A stretch of 64,000 nucleotides of DNA from assembly GCF_024586455.1 (NCBI RefSeq), contig NC_065923.1, positions 40,348,370-40,412,369 on the forward strand, read 5' to 3'. The DNA is from Bactrocera neohumeralis (taxonomy: Eukaryota > Arthropoda > Insecta > Diptera > Tephritidae). The translations under genes and the position numbers were made by a program. The first letter of the stretch is position 1. Each line of letters begins with the position of its first letter. The notes beneath the pieces were generated by a model. The model searched no databases, was not told the DNA's origin, and saw only the letters and a list, made by a program, of their open reading frames with translations. Shown piece by piece: positions 1 to 11,204 of the stretch.

Positions 1-720
1 CGCATCGACTGGATTCGGTAGAGATTCGTTCGTAGCTAACGAACGAGCGACTGGTCAGTTGTCTCCGAGCACCCGGAGAGTCAGGACAAACATTTCTCGC
101 GACGTGTTTCTGAGAGCGGTGCAAGCCGAAAATGCAGCGTTCGTTAGCGCAGAGGTACGCGATTAAATTTTGGGTGAAACTCTGTAAATCTGCGACAAAG
201 ACGTTTGATATGATCAAGCAGGCTTACCCAGATATTGCTTTAGCAATAAGTGGTGTGTTTCGGTGGCATCAGACCTTTTTGAAGGGCCGGGAAGGGGTCG
301 CTGATGAAGACCGTGCTGGGAGACATGCTGTTTCGACAAACACCGACTATGCTACTCATGTGCGCAAAGTTTTGAACTCAGACCAGTCAGTCGACTAAGT
401 ATTCGTTTAATTGCCCAGATGTTAAATTTATCAAAATCTGACGGTCATGACATTTTGACGGAGCACTTGAACATCCGCAAGGACGACCAGAATTGCGGCG
501 AGTGAAAGTGTGCCAAGAAAATTTGAACATGTGTGAAAGTGACCCCCAATTTTTGAATAACGTAATTACAGGTGACGACGAGTCATGGATTTTTGAGTAT
601 GATCCCGAGACAAAGAGGCAATCTTCCGAGTGGTCTCAAGGCTATTCCGTGTCTAGGTTTGTCAGTAAAATTGCGTGCAAAAAATTCATCATCAAGCATT
701 TTTTATGAATATAATTTAAG
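1..720 (+). pseudogene. Degenerate mariner transposase remnant (lineage 1)
   Basis: Two open stretches in different frames (132-398 and 493-708) read as parts of a mariner transposase. The first begins MQRSLAQRYAIKFWVKL and continues as the N-terminal helix-turn-helix region, ending near a 'DEDRAGRHAV' linker. The second contains ITGDDESWIFEYDPETKRQ, the segment carrying the first catalytic Asp of mariner (normally TGDESW-YDPETK). The middle is frameshifted, and the C-terminal catalytic part with the later Asp residues is not seen. A full mariner transposase is about 340-350 residues, so this is an inactive, truncated copy. Bases 1-131 look like its 5' untranslated part. The copy may continue off the left edge of the window. 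Confidence 0.8.
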
Positions 721-2125
721 AGAACACAACCCTAATTCGTAAAACTAAAAACGAGTTCTTAACACCCAAAACCTGGTTGATTTAATTTTTTTAGATACCC
801 GGAAGAATCAGTCACATTCGGACATCTTCATAAAACAGGTATAAAATTCGAGAAATTTTTGCAACTAAAGAAGTTAATTCAATAAAAACAAGACATGACG
901 GTAGGATAGGAATACGTGCCTAAACTCATTCATATATTCGACAAAAGCGGTATGTATGTATGTGAAAACAGCTGGCCACTTGAAGCCATTAATTAGATTC
1001 CACAGCTGAAAAAATGTGCAAAATTAACACTAACAAGATGACTCCGAACAATAAAAGACGACCTAAACACATTTATGCAGATTTAGCATTTTTATTGAAG
1101 ACATTAAAATATTTGCGCCGAGCGTAACATCTGTTAGGTAGCGGCGGCACCTCTGTTAACTCATTTCTCATTTAGACATAAGAAAACAACAACAAGCCAG
1201 CAATAAAGTTAGGTAGCGAAAGCAAAAGCAAAAAGTTGAAGTGCTAAAAGCCAAGAGGCGCAGAAGATGCTGATAGACGTGAACTGGAATTTATCAACAC
1301 TAACAACAACAGCCAGCAACAACTAAATTGACGACAATTTAGTGGGAATGCAAGAAAAGCAAAAAAGGCAGGCACAAACTAAACATTTAATATTTACTTG
1401 GCGCAAATTTGCAGATATCTAAATTTTTGGCCAAACAAAAACGAAATTAGTGAGTAAACAAATTAGAGAGCAACACACAAAATTATGCGCGCTTCGAAAT
1501 TTTCTTGTTGGCAGCGAAATTCCGCAAAGTTGTGCAGGCGGTTGTGTTGGAGAGGAATGTAGCTGTAAGTAGGCAATCCCGTTAGTTATTTAATTTATTA
1601 CAAGATAAAGATAAATATGTTGAGTATGTTGTTTGATTGCCTCATTAAAATGGTACACACGCTTGCTTTTTCTCTATTAGCTGCCGAGTTGTTTGTTCGA
1701 TTCGCCGCTTAGCAAATTTTTGCGAAGATAGGTTTAAATATTAAAAATTGTTTAACCATGTTCTGAATGTCTACTGCAGGTGGAGATATTTTAAGTAGCT
1801 TGTGCAGAGAGCTATAAAACGAACTCCTAAAAGAGACATTTATACCTTCAGACTTTATTTCGTAATTTAAGATAGCACAGATTAAATATTATAAAGTTTG
1901 AAATACCGCACCAACCGCAGTCAGTTGGAAATGTTCTTCCCAAAAACGAAATAGATAAAGTCTCGAACAAACAAATTTTACAGAAAAACTTGCAACATTG
2001 CTTGGTAGAGTTTTATTTATAGTTAGATCTTCCATTTTATCCATGAACTGCTCAGCGCAAAACTTTCACTGATTTGATTTTTACTAGATTAGTCAAAATC
2101 TTAAGATTCCCGATACTTTCTTGAC
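721..2125. other. AT-rich intergenic DNA, nothing identified
   Basis: No long open frame, RNA gene or recognisable transposon coding sequence is visible. There are loose CAAC/AGCAAC-rich patches around 1180-1340, which are common in fly non-coding DNA. Confidence 0.5.
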
Positions 2126-3525
2126 AATCCAATTGAAATCCGTGTAACAGTCTGTCTGTCCGTTAGTCCGTACAAGCTGTAACTAGAGTAAAAAATTTAG
2201 ATATCTTGATGAAACTTGGTATGCGCGTTCCTTGGCAGAAAATATATTACGTATTCGTAGATGGGCGTAATCAGACTACTGCCACGCCCACAAAACTCTA
2301 TTAAGCGAAAACCTATAAAGTATCATAATTAAGCACTAAATTAAGATATAAAACTGTAACTTAGAACAGGGGATCGCAATAGCAAGGAACATCAGTGGAT
2401 AAAAAATTTTGAAAAAGTGGACGTGGTCCCACGCTCTTATAAGTTTAATGTATATATCTCTTAAGTAACTAAAGCAACAAAAACCAAATTCCCTCAGTCC
2501 AAATATTATAAGAACTGTTACCGGCAGAGTGAAAATGGATGAAATCGTATTCTAACTCCGCTCACTCCCCATATAACTGTTGAAAACTACTAAAAGCGCG
2601 ATAAATCAATAACTAAATACTTATGCCAGAGACGTTAAAATATACCTCCAAGATGGTGTGGGAACCTGGATAAAAAATGGATGATGGTCGTTACGCCGTC
2701 CACTTTTTGGTGAAAACACATATCTCGAGACCTGCTGAACCAATTTTAACCAAATTCGGTACGTAACATTATTCTAACATGCTTATGTCACAGTGTGACA
2801 TCGGTCAATGTGTGAGATATATAATTGAAATGCTGAGAGAATACTTTCCTGATAGTAGTATATCTGTGTTTAAAAAAATGAGTTGAATTGGATCAATACT
2901 TTTCTTAGCCCCCATATACCTAATATAATGATTTTCGAACTTCCACGTGACTTTATACCGCATACATCAGCCAATATGTGAGTTATCTTAACAAAATTGA
3001 AGGCGTGTTTTTCTTATAATGGTCCATTCTCTTCTTCTTCTTGATTGGCGTAGACACCGCTTACGCGATTATAGCCGAGTTAACAACAGCGCGTCAGTCG
3101 TTTCTTCTTTTCGCTACGTGGCGCCAATTGGATATTCCAAGCGAAGCCAGGTACTTCTCCACTTGGTCCTTCCAACGAAGTGGAGGTCTTCCTCTTCCTC
3201 TGCTTCCCCCGGCGGGTATTGCGTCGAATACTTTCAGAGCTGGAGTGTTTTCGTCCATTCGGACAACATGAACTAGCCAGCGTAGCCGCTGTCTTTTAAT
3301 TCGCTCAACTATGTCAATGTCGTCGTATATCTCGTACAGCTCATCGTTCCATCGATCGGTCCATTACTGTGCTTAAAATAAAGAAAAACCGGTGAAAACT
3401 CGCTCGAGACCCCATATATGTAACTAATAAGTCTCATATACATGTGCTGGCTTTAATACGTGCAAGTTGCAAGAATATAAAATACTCGGTTTTATCTGAA
3501 CTTAACTCTTCCTAACTTGTTTTGT
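2126..3525 (+). repeat. Dispersed repeat family A, copy 1, split by an RTE-like fragment
   Basis: This copy starts at a GTCTGTCTGTCCG tract followed by text typical of the family ('gatatcttgatgaaacttgg', 'actgccacgcccac', 'tatctcgagacctgc'). It ends after 'ttgcaagaatataaaatactcgg' and 'cctaacttg' near 3525. The same ordered motifs recur at 7613-8520, 11205-12000, 17018-17456, 43849-44600 and 54770-54960. It has no coding capacity, so it looks like a non-autonomous element or an untranslated part of a larger one. The LINE tail at 3019-3365 interrupts it and is the younger insertion. Confidence 0.65.
3019..3365 (-). mobile_element. RTE-like LINE 3' fragment (copy 1)
   Basis: Read on the minus strand, this is the conserved C-terminal tail of an RTE-like reverse transcriptase: LYEIYDDIDIVERIK, then RWL, MDENTPALKVFDA and a Pro/Gly/Arg-rich stretch, then SLGISNWR. 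It ends in a terminal segment related to 'gcggtgtctacgccaat' followed by an AAG/GAA tail, seen here as TTCTTCTTCTTG at its left edge on the + strand. Six other copies in the window share this same 3' end, which is what 5'-truncated LINE insertions look like. Confidence 0.75.
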
Positions 3526-3534
3526 ATTAATGTG

Positions 3535-3700
3535 ATATCTTTAGAGCTTCAGCTATCTCTAACAACTTCACTTTACGGTCATCCAAAATTATTTTGTGGA
3601 CTTTTTTGATGTTTTCGTCGGTAACAATCTCTTTTGTGCGTCCACTGCGTTCACGGTCTTCATCAAGTAGTGTAGAAAAGCTTTTAAGGTGCGACTAATA
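3535..3700 (-). pseudogene. Mariner transposase N-terminal fragment (lineage 2)
   Basis: The minus-strand translation contains DEDRERSGRTKEIVTDENI followed by KKVHKIILDDRKVKLLEIAE and ALKIS, then a stop. This is the linker and second helix-turn-helix of a mariner transposase. Nothing of the catalytic domain follows in frame. The fragment is about 50 residues long. Confidence 0.7.
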
Positions 3701-3857
3701 CTTTGGCGTAATAATAAATACCGTTATTTTTCATATTAATTTCTACGAACTACATTTCGGGATTGTCGCGAATAGTTCACTGTCCCCTATTATCCTCAAA
3801 ACTATTTAGAACAGCATTTCCAATCCCACAAAATTCCAGCTATTTTTAGGCATAAAG

Positions 3858-4139
3858 TTATGAAAGTGCCAGCATTCGACTAAAAACACGCTTGCCAGTA
3901 CTTACATTGGCCGCGTGAAACGCCCACAGTTTAGTTAAGCTGCGCCTTGGCATTGCTGCTATTTGACTTGTTTTGCATTTGACTTTGGCTGCGCTTTTTC
4001 GCATTAAATATGAGCCACGAAATTCCTTGCAAATCTCGAACGGCTTTTTGTATGGCTTGACTTTTACATACTTGTCTTGGGTGTGGGCGAAGATGACAAG
4101 GAAAAAAATAAACCACTGAGCGGTTTGGCTGGCGGCCAT
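3858..4139 (-). CDS. Possible small secreted protein or its signal-peptide exon
   Basis: An ATG at 4139 (minus strand) in good Kozak context (cacaATGGCC) opens a 93-codon frame starting MAASQTAQWFIFFLVIFAHTQ. It has a hydrophilic start, a hydrophobic core of about 10 residues (WFIFFLVIFA) and a plausible signal-peptidase site near Ala18. The downstream part is basic (KYVKVKPYKKPFEICKEF). A good splice donor, GTATGT, starts at 4071, so the real coding exon may be only 4072-4139 (22 codons plus 2 bases) with the rest intronic. A TATAAAA on the minus strand at 4355-4361 could drive it. I do not recognise the product. It could be chance. Confidence 0.3.
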   Translation of the reverse strand: MAASQTAQWFIFFLVIFAHTQDKYVKVKPYKKPFEICKEFRGSYLMRKSAAKVKCKTSQIAAMPRRSLTKLWAFHAANVSTGKRVFSRMLALS

Positions 4140-4149
4140 TGTGGTCAAC

Positions 4150-5400
4150 CAGTATAGAAACTAAAGAAGAAGGAAAGGCGGGTAAATGGCCTCATGCCGG
4201 CACACTCACTGACATGAGATGACATCAAGCAGTTTTCATTAACACACTCATTACGCGTTCTCAGCGGCAATTTTCTTTTCGGGAAGGTGATGCGCGCTCT
4301 TCACAAGGATTACGCAAGGTAGATAAGCAGTGTGATGAGCTTTTTATGCTTCGGTTTTATATGCGTGTACATGTGTAATGTGTATGCACGGAAAATTGCC
4401 GAAGCAACCGTAAAGGTGCGTTGAAGAGTCACCCCCAGCGACCGAGTAATTTCTGCGGCTTAAGGACACCTATTTAACACCTTAATGACATGGTTTGTGC
4501 TGTTTGGCGAGCGGGAGACTCTAAGTCACCCACCACAAAACTGTGCAAATGTCAACGTGAACATCAAAGGCGAGGCAGCGAGCAAATAGTCAAATAGTTC
4601 AGCGGTTGCGTACGGTTAATCGAAATGACAGAGCTTCCTTATTGTGTAATTGGCGGCAAGGCGAGGTTTGCTCACAGTCGCTGCCCATTTCGCAGTGCTC
4701 ATTTGTCGTCTTTTTAAGCGACACTTAAACCGGTGGATGGTGGGTCATAAATGTGTTCTGCTAGTGATAACAATATTATTAGGGCTGATGACGGGTTTAG
4801 TGTTTATGCGGAAATAAAATGGAATCGACTAAATATTTTGTAGTTGTAATGTATTTGTGGGCAGCATAAGTTAATTTCAGGTATCAGTTGGGGTTAAAAC
4901 ATGTCGTTCGCTAAGTTTTACCAAATAGCTGCATTGGGGTCTGATTGTATTCAGTTATTGAATTGAATTTTGAGTAACTTGTGGGTTATGCCATCCAGAC
5001 GTATTACCGTCAAATTGCGATTCGATTAGTCGCAGACCCAAAAACAAAGTAATACAGAAACCAGAACCCGTCCAGAACTCTGCGTATCAAGAGACATATA
5101 ATTCTTCAATTCACCTCAATATCGGTGTTGTGGGAGCGTTAACTTCAGGGTGGTGGCAAAAATTAATGCGTAATGGATCGTTTTGCTCGGATGTGACCCT
5201 AAAATAAAGCATGGCCGCTCTAAATTGTCATACCATCAAAGTCGTAAACTCACATCTACTTATCTCGTTTGAGCTAACAGGACCCTATGATCCAATATCA
5301 AAAATATCATAATAATGGGAAACATCGAAAAATTCAATAGAGAATGTAAAACTGACTTACAGTATGATCATCAACCGTATGATAAAGCCTCATCATCAAA
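4150..5400. other. Intergenic DNA, nothing identified
   Basis: No supported coding sequence. The region is somewhat less AT-rich than its surroundings and shows none of the repeat families seen elsewhere. It could therefore be old unique sequence, including the upstream region of the minus-strand frame at 4.1 kb. Confidence 0.4.
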
Positions 5401-5401
5401 G

Positions 5402-6060
5402 TAAAGGGTGCTTTTTTAGACGTCTGGTTTTGAATGAGGCAAAACTTTTTTCGGACTTGTACTTTTTGACAGCTGTTACTTGATTTATACTGAGTTTGGT
5501 TTACCACTTATTCCGAAACAGAAGCAGATTATCGAAGGAGACCCGAATGAGGCCATCGACTATCTGGCACAATAATTGGAGCTGTGTACATTCATTTTAT
5601 GGAAGACTGTGAGGAAGCAATTTAGTTTGCGGGCTTAGAAATTCTAACACTTGCAAGATTTGACACCGAATGACCATCAAGCGCGTCGCAGGTTCGATGA
5701 ACGGATCCGAAATGAGATGACCGTCGATCTCGATTTTCACAAGACATCGTTACATTCTCAAAAAGTCATAATTTGGTGTTCTCTATGGGCAGAGGGAATC
5801 ATTGTTACAGTCAATGGCGAACGCTATAAAGTCATGATTAACGACTTTTTCGTATTTGAATTGGAGGATCTTGATGTGGACGACCTTTGCTTACGACAAG
5901 ACGGCGCTACATGCGAGACAGCCAACAAACCAATCAAATAGTTGCAGGAAACTTGAACGTCATCGACCTGTGGATTGGCCTCTAAGAACGATTTATGGTA
6001 GACAGTATGTAGCATTTACGTAAGGACAGTCCTGACATGAGTTCAGGTACGAAACTATAA
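5402..6060 (+). pseudogene. Degenerate mariner-like element (lineage 3, DGATxxT type)
   Basis: The left end (5404-5515) has 'tttttagacgtctgg' and 'tttttgacagctgtta', which recur at 63430-63540 and mark the terminal region of this lineage. The frame 5651-5941 reads VIIWCSLWAEGIIVTVNGER then the block FELEDLDVDDLCLRQDGATC. This corresponds to the catalytic-core region of mariner-like transposases, where a WFQQDGATxHT block carries the second Asp. The N-terminal half is nearly all deleted and the C-terminal DLTPLDFFLW block is not recognisable. The copy is inactive. Confidence 0.75.
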
Positions 6061-6800
6061 CGATAATCGCAAAGTGTTTGTTCATAGCGCATTAAAGAGT
6101 GACGTGGTTTTCTTGAAAGATCAGTGTGGGGAAGATAGTAATTTTTACATTATGAAAATACTTAAGATCATAGAGATGTCAATTCATTTTGTACAAAACA
6201 TAAAAACTGCTTTGATCTTCTGAAATCTTGTACAATGTATCAAAATTAGAACAATGCCTATTATACGCGCCCATTAAAACTAAACTATAGAAATATTATT
6301 ATATTCCATCAAAAATTTGATTTTATTGCTCTATAGCTAGTACAAATTGTTCGACTAATTTTTTTTTTTTTTTGTTTTTAAAGAAATTCCCCTTTGGAGA
6401 GCAAAAGAGCACAAAAAGTGTGTTGCCAATTCAACTGGTTGGTTCAATGTCTCACAAAGGGGATTTTACAACTTCGTAAATTATACGAACTTCAGCAGAC
6501 CTATCACATTTCCTTGTACCTGCCGAGACTAACCGACTTCTTGACAGCGTAAACAATGTTATGGACTTAATAAATTTTGTGAAATTCAGGCAAATGTAAG
6601 TTATGGCTGAATAGACACACGAGTGTATACGTATAGTATGTACTACAGTAGTGTGAAGAAAAAACTAATTGAACAAGTGTTGCGTTTGGCATTTCAACTG
6701 TTGCAAAAAGATATTAACAATTATAATTTCTCGATATTATACAGATACTTCGATAAGTCAAATTCCCAACATTATGTGAACTAGGTTAACATTTTTGTGC
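6061..6800. other. AT-rich spacer with a T run
   Basis: No gene or transposon coding sequence seen. There is a run of 16 consecutive T at about 6359-6374. Confidence 0.4.
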
Positions 6801-6804
6801 ATTG

Positions 6805-7100
6805 AATATGGAATATAAAGTTAGCCATGAAGGATTTAGCACCCAAAACGAAACGTCGGAGACCTTGTAAAATATACGTACATCTACTATATTATAATGA
6901 TCAGCATGATGAGCTAGCCATGTTCGTCTGTCTATATATACACGAATTTCTTTATCAAAGAAGCTGCTCATTTGTCAGTACCGCAGATATCGGATCACAA
7001 TAGCATATAGCCGCCATGCAAACTAAACGATCAAAAACAAGATCTTATATGGAAACCTTCTATTTTGAATGGTGTTTTAACGTGGAGGATGGAGTCATGT
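6805..7100 (+). repeat. Dispersed repeat family B, copy 1
   Basis: Family B is recognised by an ordered set of motifs: 'gtcggagacc', 'ccatgttcgtctgtctatat', 'agaagctgctcatttgtc', 'gatatcggatcac', and 'catgcaaactaaacgatc'. The same order recurs at 9965-10225, 18755-18965, 23855-24080 (reversed) and 24885-25250. It has no coding capacity. Confidence 0.6.
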
Positions 7101-7184
7101 ATACAAGTTCTCCAAAGTAAGGAAAATTCTCTGAAACGATTATTTACATAACTGATGGCCCAGCAGCTCACGACTTCCGGTCTT

Positions 7185-7612
7185 AGCAGAATAACTCTTG
7201 CCAACTGGTGCTAATTCGAACTGAGTGTTCTCTCGACGAACAAAGACCAAACTCAGAGGCATGTATGATGACAACATCTGATGAGTCGGCGTTACGAGTT
7301 TTCGAAAGAAAGGTTCTGCGGAATATTTATGGTCCTTTGCGCATTGACAACGGCGAGTACTGCAGACGATGGAGCGATGAGCTGTACGAAATATACGACG
7401 ATGTTGATATAGTTAAGCGAATTAAGAGACTGCGGCTACTAGCTCTGAGAGTATTCGACGCAGTACCGCCGGAAGAAACACAGGAAGACCTCCACTCCGT
7501 TGGAAAGACAAGGTGGAGGAAGACCTGTCTATACTTTGGATCTCCAATTGGCGCCAAAAAGCGAATAGAAAGAACGACTGGCGCGATGTTGTAAACACGG
7601 CTATAACCTTTT
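7185..7612 (+). mobile_element. RTE-like LINE 3' fragment (copy 2)
   Basis: The translation carries FERKVLRNIYGPLRIDNGEY, then WSDELYEIYDDVDIVKRIKR and RLLALRVFDAVPPEETQEDL. This is the conserved C-terminal end of the RTE-like protein in this window, with a short internal deletion that removes the RWLGHVVRMDENTP segment. It ends directly against the GTCC repeat of family A at 7613. Confidence 0.75.
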
Positions 7613-8522
7613 TGTCCGTCCGTCCGTCTGTCCGTCCGTCCGTGCAAACTGTAACTTGAGTAAAAATTGAGATATCATGATGAAACTTGGTACACGTATT
7701 TCTTGGCTCCATAAGAAGGTTAAGTTCGAAGATGGGCAAAATCGGCACACTGCCACGCCCACAAAATGGCGGAAACCGAAAACCTATAAAGTGTCATAAC
7801 TAAGCCATAAATAAAGATATTAAAGTGAAATTTGGCACAAAGGATCGCATTACGGAGGGGCATATTTGTACGTAATTTTTTGGAAAAGTGGGTGTGGCCC
7901 CGCCCCCTACTAAGTTTTTTGTACATATCTCATAAACTACTATAGCTATGTCAACCAAACTCTATAGAGTCGTTTCCTTCAGGTATTTCCATATACAGTT
8001 TAAAAATGGAAGAAATCGGATAATAACCACGCCCACCTCCCATACAAAGGTTATGTTGAAAATCACTAAAAGAGCGTTAACCGACTAACAAAAAACGTCA
8101 AACACTAAATTTTACGGAAGAAATGGCAGAAGGAAGCTGCAACAGGCTTTTTTTAAAAATTGAAAATTTTGGCCTCGCCCACTTATGGACCAAAAACCAT
8201 ATCTCAGGAACTACTTCCGATTTCAATGAAATTCGGTATATAATATTTCTTAACACCCTGATGACATGTACGAAATATGGGTGAAATCGGTTCACAACCA
8301 CGCCTTCTTCCAATATAACACTATTTTGAATTCCATCTGATGCCTTCTCTGTATAATAAATACATTAGGAACCAATGATGATAGCGGAATAAAACTTTAC
8401 ACAAATACGGTATTTGAAAAAATATTTAAACGACGGATAATGAAATCTCGATTATCACTTTATCATGCGAGAGTATAAAATGTTCGGTGACACCCGAACT
8501 TAGACCTTCCATACTTGTTAAT
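7613..8522 (+). repeat. Dispersed repeat family A, copy 2 (best-preserved copy)
   Basis: This is the longest uninterrupted copy. It has a (GTCC)n tract (7613-7642), then 'cttgagtaaaaattgagata', 'atgatgaaacttggtaca', 'actgccacgcccacaaaatg', 'gtggccccgccccctac', 'atataacactattttgaatt', and a 3' end 'gcgagagtataaaatgttcg' followed by 'gaacttagaccttccatac' and 'ttgtt'. It has several repeated 'cacgccca' boxes and no open frame worth calling. It serves as the reference for the broken copies elsewhere. Confidence 0.7.
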
Positions 8523-9960
8523 ATATCGCTTATTAAATAGCGGTTAGCAGCTGGTCTTTATGCATACATACATACATAGTACATACATACATATGTACAT
8601 ATTACTTATAAAGGTAATTTAATAAAAACTATCTCTTTCCATTTATTTGCACACAGCTGTACCTATGGGAGCACTTTAAATTACGAAGGTAAGCACAATA
8701 GGTCATATTTTACGTCCAGCATCCACAGATCATTTGTGCAACGGTTTTGATGCATGCCCTTGTGTAAGCATGCACGAACATGCATGTACTTGTTTGGCCC
8801 TACACAGGCAATAAATATAGGCAGAAATCCCCTGGGAACAGCAGACAGAAAATGAATGAAGTTATTGCAGCGCAAAAGCAACAGGGATACACTCGCATAC
8901 AGCTCGTGCTGCTTGTTTGTGGGTTACTAAAGCAAATACGCCTAAATACACATACACACGTACACGCACAGCTACGAATATGCAGAAATAACGCACAAAT
9001 TCTTGTTTAATTTCACATTGCAATTGCACGGCACACAATTCAGAAGACAAATAAGAATAAATATTTTTTTTATTAAAATGAAATGCAAGTATTTTTCGCT
9101 ACAAACACAAGTGTGTGTGTGTTTGTGTAAATGTAAATAAAATGGGAAAAATGAAAAAATACGAATTCACAAGAATTTATGTGCCTTCAGAAATTTTGTA
9201 AGCCGACCGAGCCGAGTTATTCACGTAAACGAGCTGCAATAGCGTTGCAGCCGAACAGAAGCTGCAATAATTGCAAAGGACCAACGTGAGAAATGTGTGA
9301 ATTACTGCAACAATGCGAGTAACTATGAGGCACCCAGTGTGGTGCACCTGAGGGGGGTGGTTGGTGTGGGCGCTGGTTTAGCATGGAAATAATGCATGAA
9401 GTACCGAGCGATGGCCGGCAGCGACAAACGAGAAAAGGTAAATAAACATTTAAAGGAATTGAAAATTGAATCATGTCTTTTGGAGCCGCCGTCAAGTATG
9501 TGTGTGTGTGCTTGTATATGACTTGGGGCTCTTGTTTTGCTCTGAGGCTTCGAATGGTCGGTAAATGTGCAAAATGCCGTGTAAGTGTGTGTGTGTGTGC
9601 GTATTGTGCTTGCTTTGCTGAGCTTGTAGTTCAACAGTTACAAAGGACATTTTAATTTGCATTTTTAAATGGCTTGTTTTACTTGTTGCAAAAACTTTGT
9701 GTGAGTTCAATGCACAATATTGTTAGGTATGCAATTTTCAAAGAAAATTTTATAATATTGTACTGCGAGGAATCATATTAATTATCATGCAGAAATGAAC
9801 ATGACCTAATAATATTTTTTTACTTTTAGCATTCTGTTCAAATAAAGTCAGTTATTGTTGAAAAGTAATAAAAGCAACACATAAGTTGCAAAAGGTTGAA
9901 AATTATTTTATTATTGTTAAAAAGTAATAAAAGCAACACATAAGTTGCAAAAAGTTTAAA
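8523..9960. other. Intergenic DNA with microsatellites
   Basis: TACATA-type repeats lie at 8568-8605 and TGTG-type repeats near 9108-9125, 9497-9509 and 9584-9600. No coding sequence is supported. The open frames here are driven by CA/TG repeats. Confidence 0.5.
9852..9953 (+). repeat. Local tandem duplication, 59-bp period
   Basis: A 43-bp core beginning 'ttattgttgaaaagtaataa' at 9852 is repeated at 9911 with only a few mismatches. The shared part includes 'aagcaacacataagttgc'. Two units only. Confidence 0.85.
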
Positions 9961-9964
9961 CTTA

Positions 9965-10225
9965 TTCATCAAACGTTGGCCCAGAAGGAAATGTCGGAGA
10001 TCCTATAAACTACATATGTAACTATTTAAATGATCTATTTAGACGAGCTGAGACGATGTAGCCATGTCCGGCTGTCTATATATACGTGAACTAGATCTTC
10101 AATTTTTGAGATATCGTTCTGAATGTTTTCACTTGTTCATTTCTTCCCAAGAAGCTGCTTTTTTGCCGGAACCGCTGATATCGGACCCCCGAATGGTACA
10201 TCAAAGTTAAAATTCGGAGTATAAT
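9965..10225 (+). repeat. Dispersed repeat family B, copy 2
   Basis: It contains 'atgtcggagatcctataaac', 'agccatgtccggctgtctat', 'aagaagctgcttttttgccg' and 'gctgatatcgg', in the family B order. Confidence 0.6.
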
Positions 10226-10479
10226 GTATACAATTTTTTCGAAAAAAATAGTTAAAAATACGGCAGCAAATATTCGAACATGTTTTCGAAAAAAGTAGAT
10301 TTGGGGAGCCCGTCATAACTTAATGCTGAAATCGAAATCAAAAAAATGAAGGCTAATTCGTAAGATAATAGTTTTGGCGAGCGTTTTTTCAACGAAAAGG
10401 TTTTCCGAAATTCCAATTTTTCATTTTTTAGAACATTTTGAAAGAAAAAACTCTATTAAGTTATTATGAATACGTATAA

Positions 10480-11190
10480 TATTGGGTAATCTTTTCGTAT
10501 TTCTAATCAAACTTCAACTTATTTCTTTTGTATATGTATTTATAATGAACCAAATATGTACCATTTTGGTCGACCACTTTTTGCCTTTTTTTCGCTACAG
10601 ACATTATTCCATCAGTGTAAAACTTTTCTGGTTTCTCGGCGAAAAACTGCGACAAGTAATTTTCACAGACTTCTCTTGAAGCCAATTCTACTCCAAAAAG
10701 GGAGTTTTGCATTGACCGAAATAATGGTACTCCGATGGTGCAAGGTCAGGGCTATATGGTGAAGACATCAAAACTTCTCAGCCAAACTCTTCCAGTTCTT
10801 GCCGAGTCTTCAAAGATGTGTGTGGTCTAGCGTTGTCCTGATGGAAGACGAACCCATTTCTGTTGATCAGTTCTAGCCGTTTTTTCGATTACTTGCTTCA
10901 ATCTCATCAGTTGTTAACAGTAAAATGTAGAATCAATCGTTCGACCAGGCTGGAGCAGCTTATAGTGGAAGATTCCTTTCGAATCCCACGAAACACTCAG
11001 CATAACCTTTTGAGGCGCAGTCCTGGCTTTGCGATCACTTTTTCAACGATAGGTCGACCAGAGTGTTGTGCATCTTTCACATCGAAATTTCCAGAACGGA
11101 AGCGAGCGAACCATTGTGTTTTGGTCAAAAGATGGCATACATTAAAGGAATTATTACTGAATAATTTTATTCCGTTATATTAACTACTTC
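10480..11190 (-). pseudogene. Degenerate mariner transposase (lineage 4)
   Basis: The minus-strand reading, from high to low coordinates, gives FRSGNFDVKDAQHSGRPIVE then LRLKR. A region with the 'RTDQQKWV...PSGQR' catalytic context follows, then the C-terminal block LASREVCENYLSQFFAEKPE and DQNGTYLV near 10560. The blocks are in separate frames with internal stops. The left edge at 10482 ('ttgggtaatcttttcgta') resembles a mariner terminal inverted repeat. The copy is inactive. Confidence 0.8.
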
Positions 11191-11204
11191 TTTATTTGTG
11201 TACT

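Noticed and set aside
7613..8522. Family A as a coding transposon
   Set aside because: The longest frames (about 70-108 codons) include the simple GTCC repeat and are not shared between copies. The family is non-coding.
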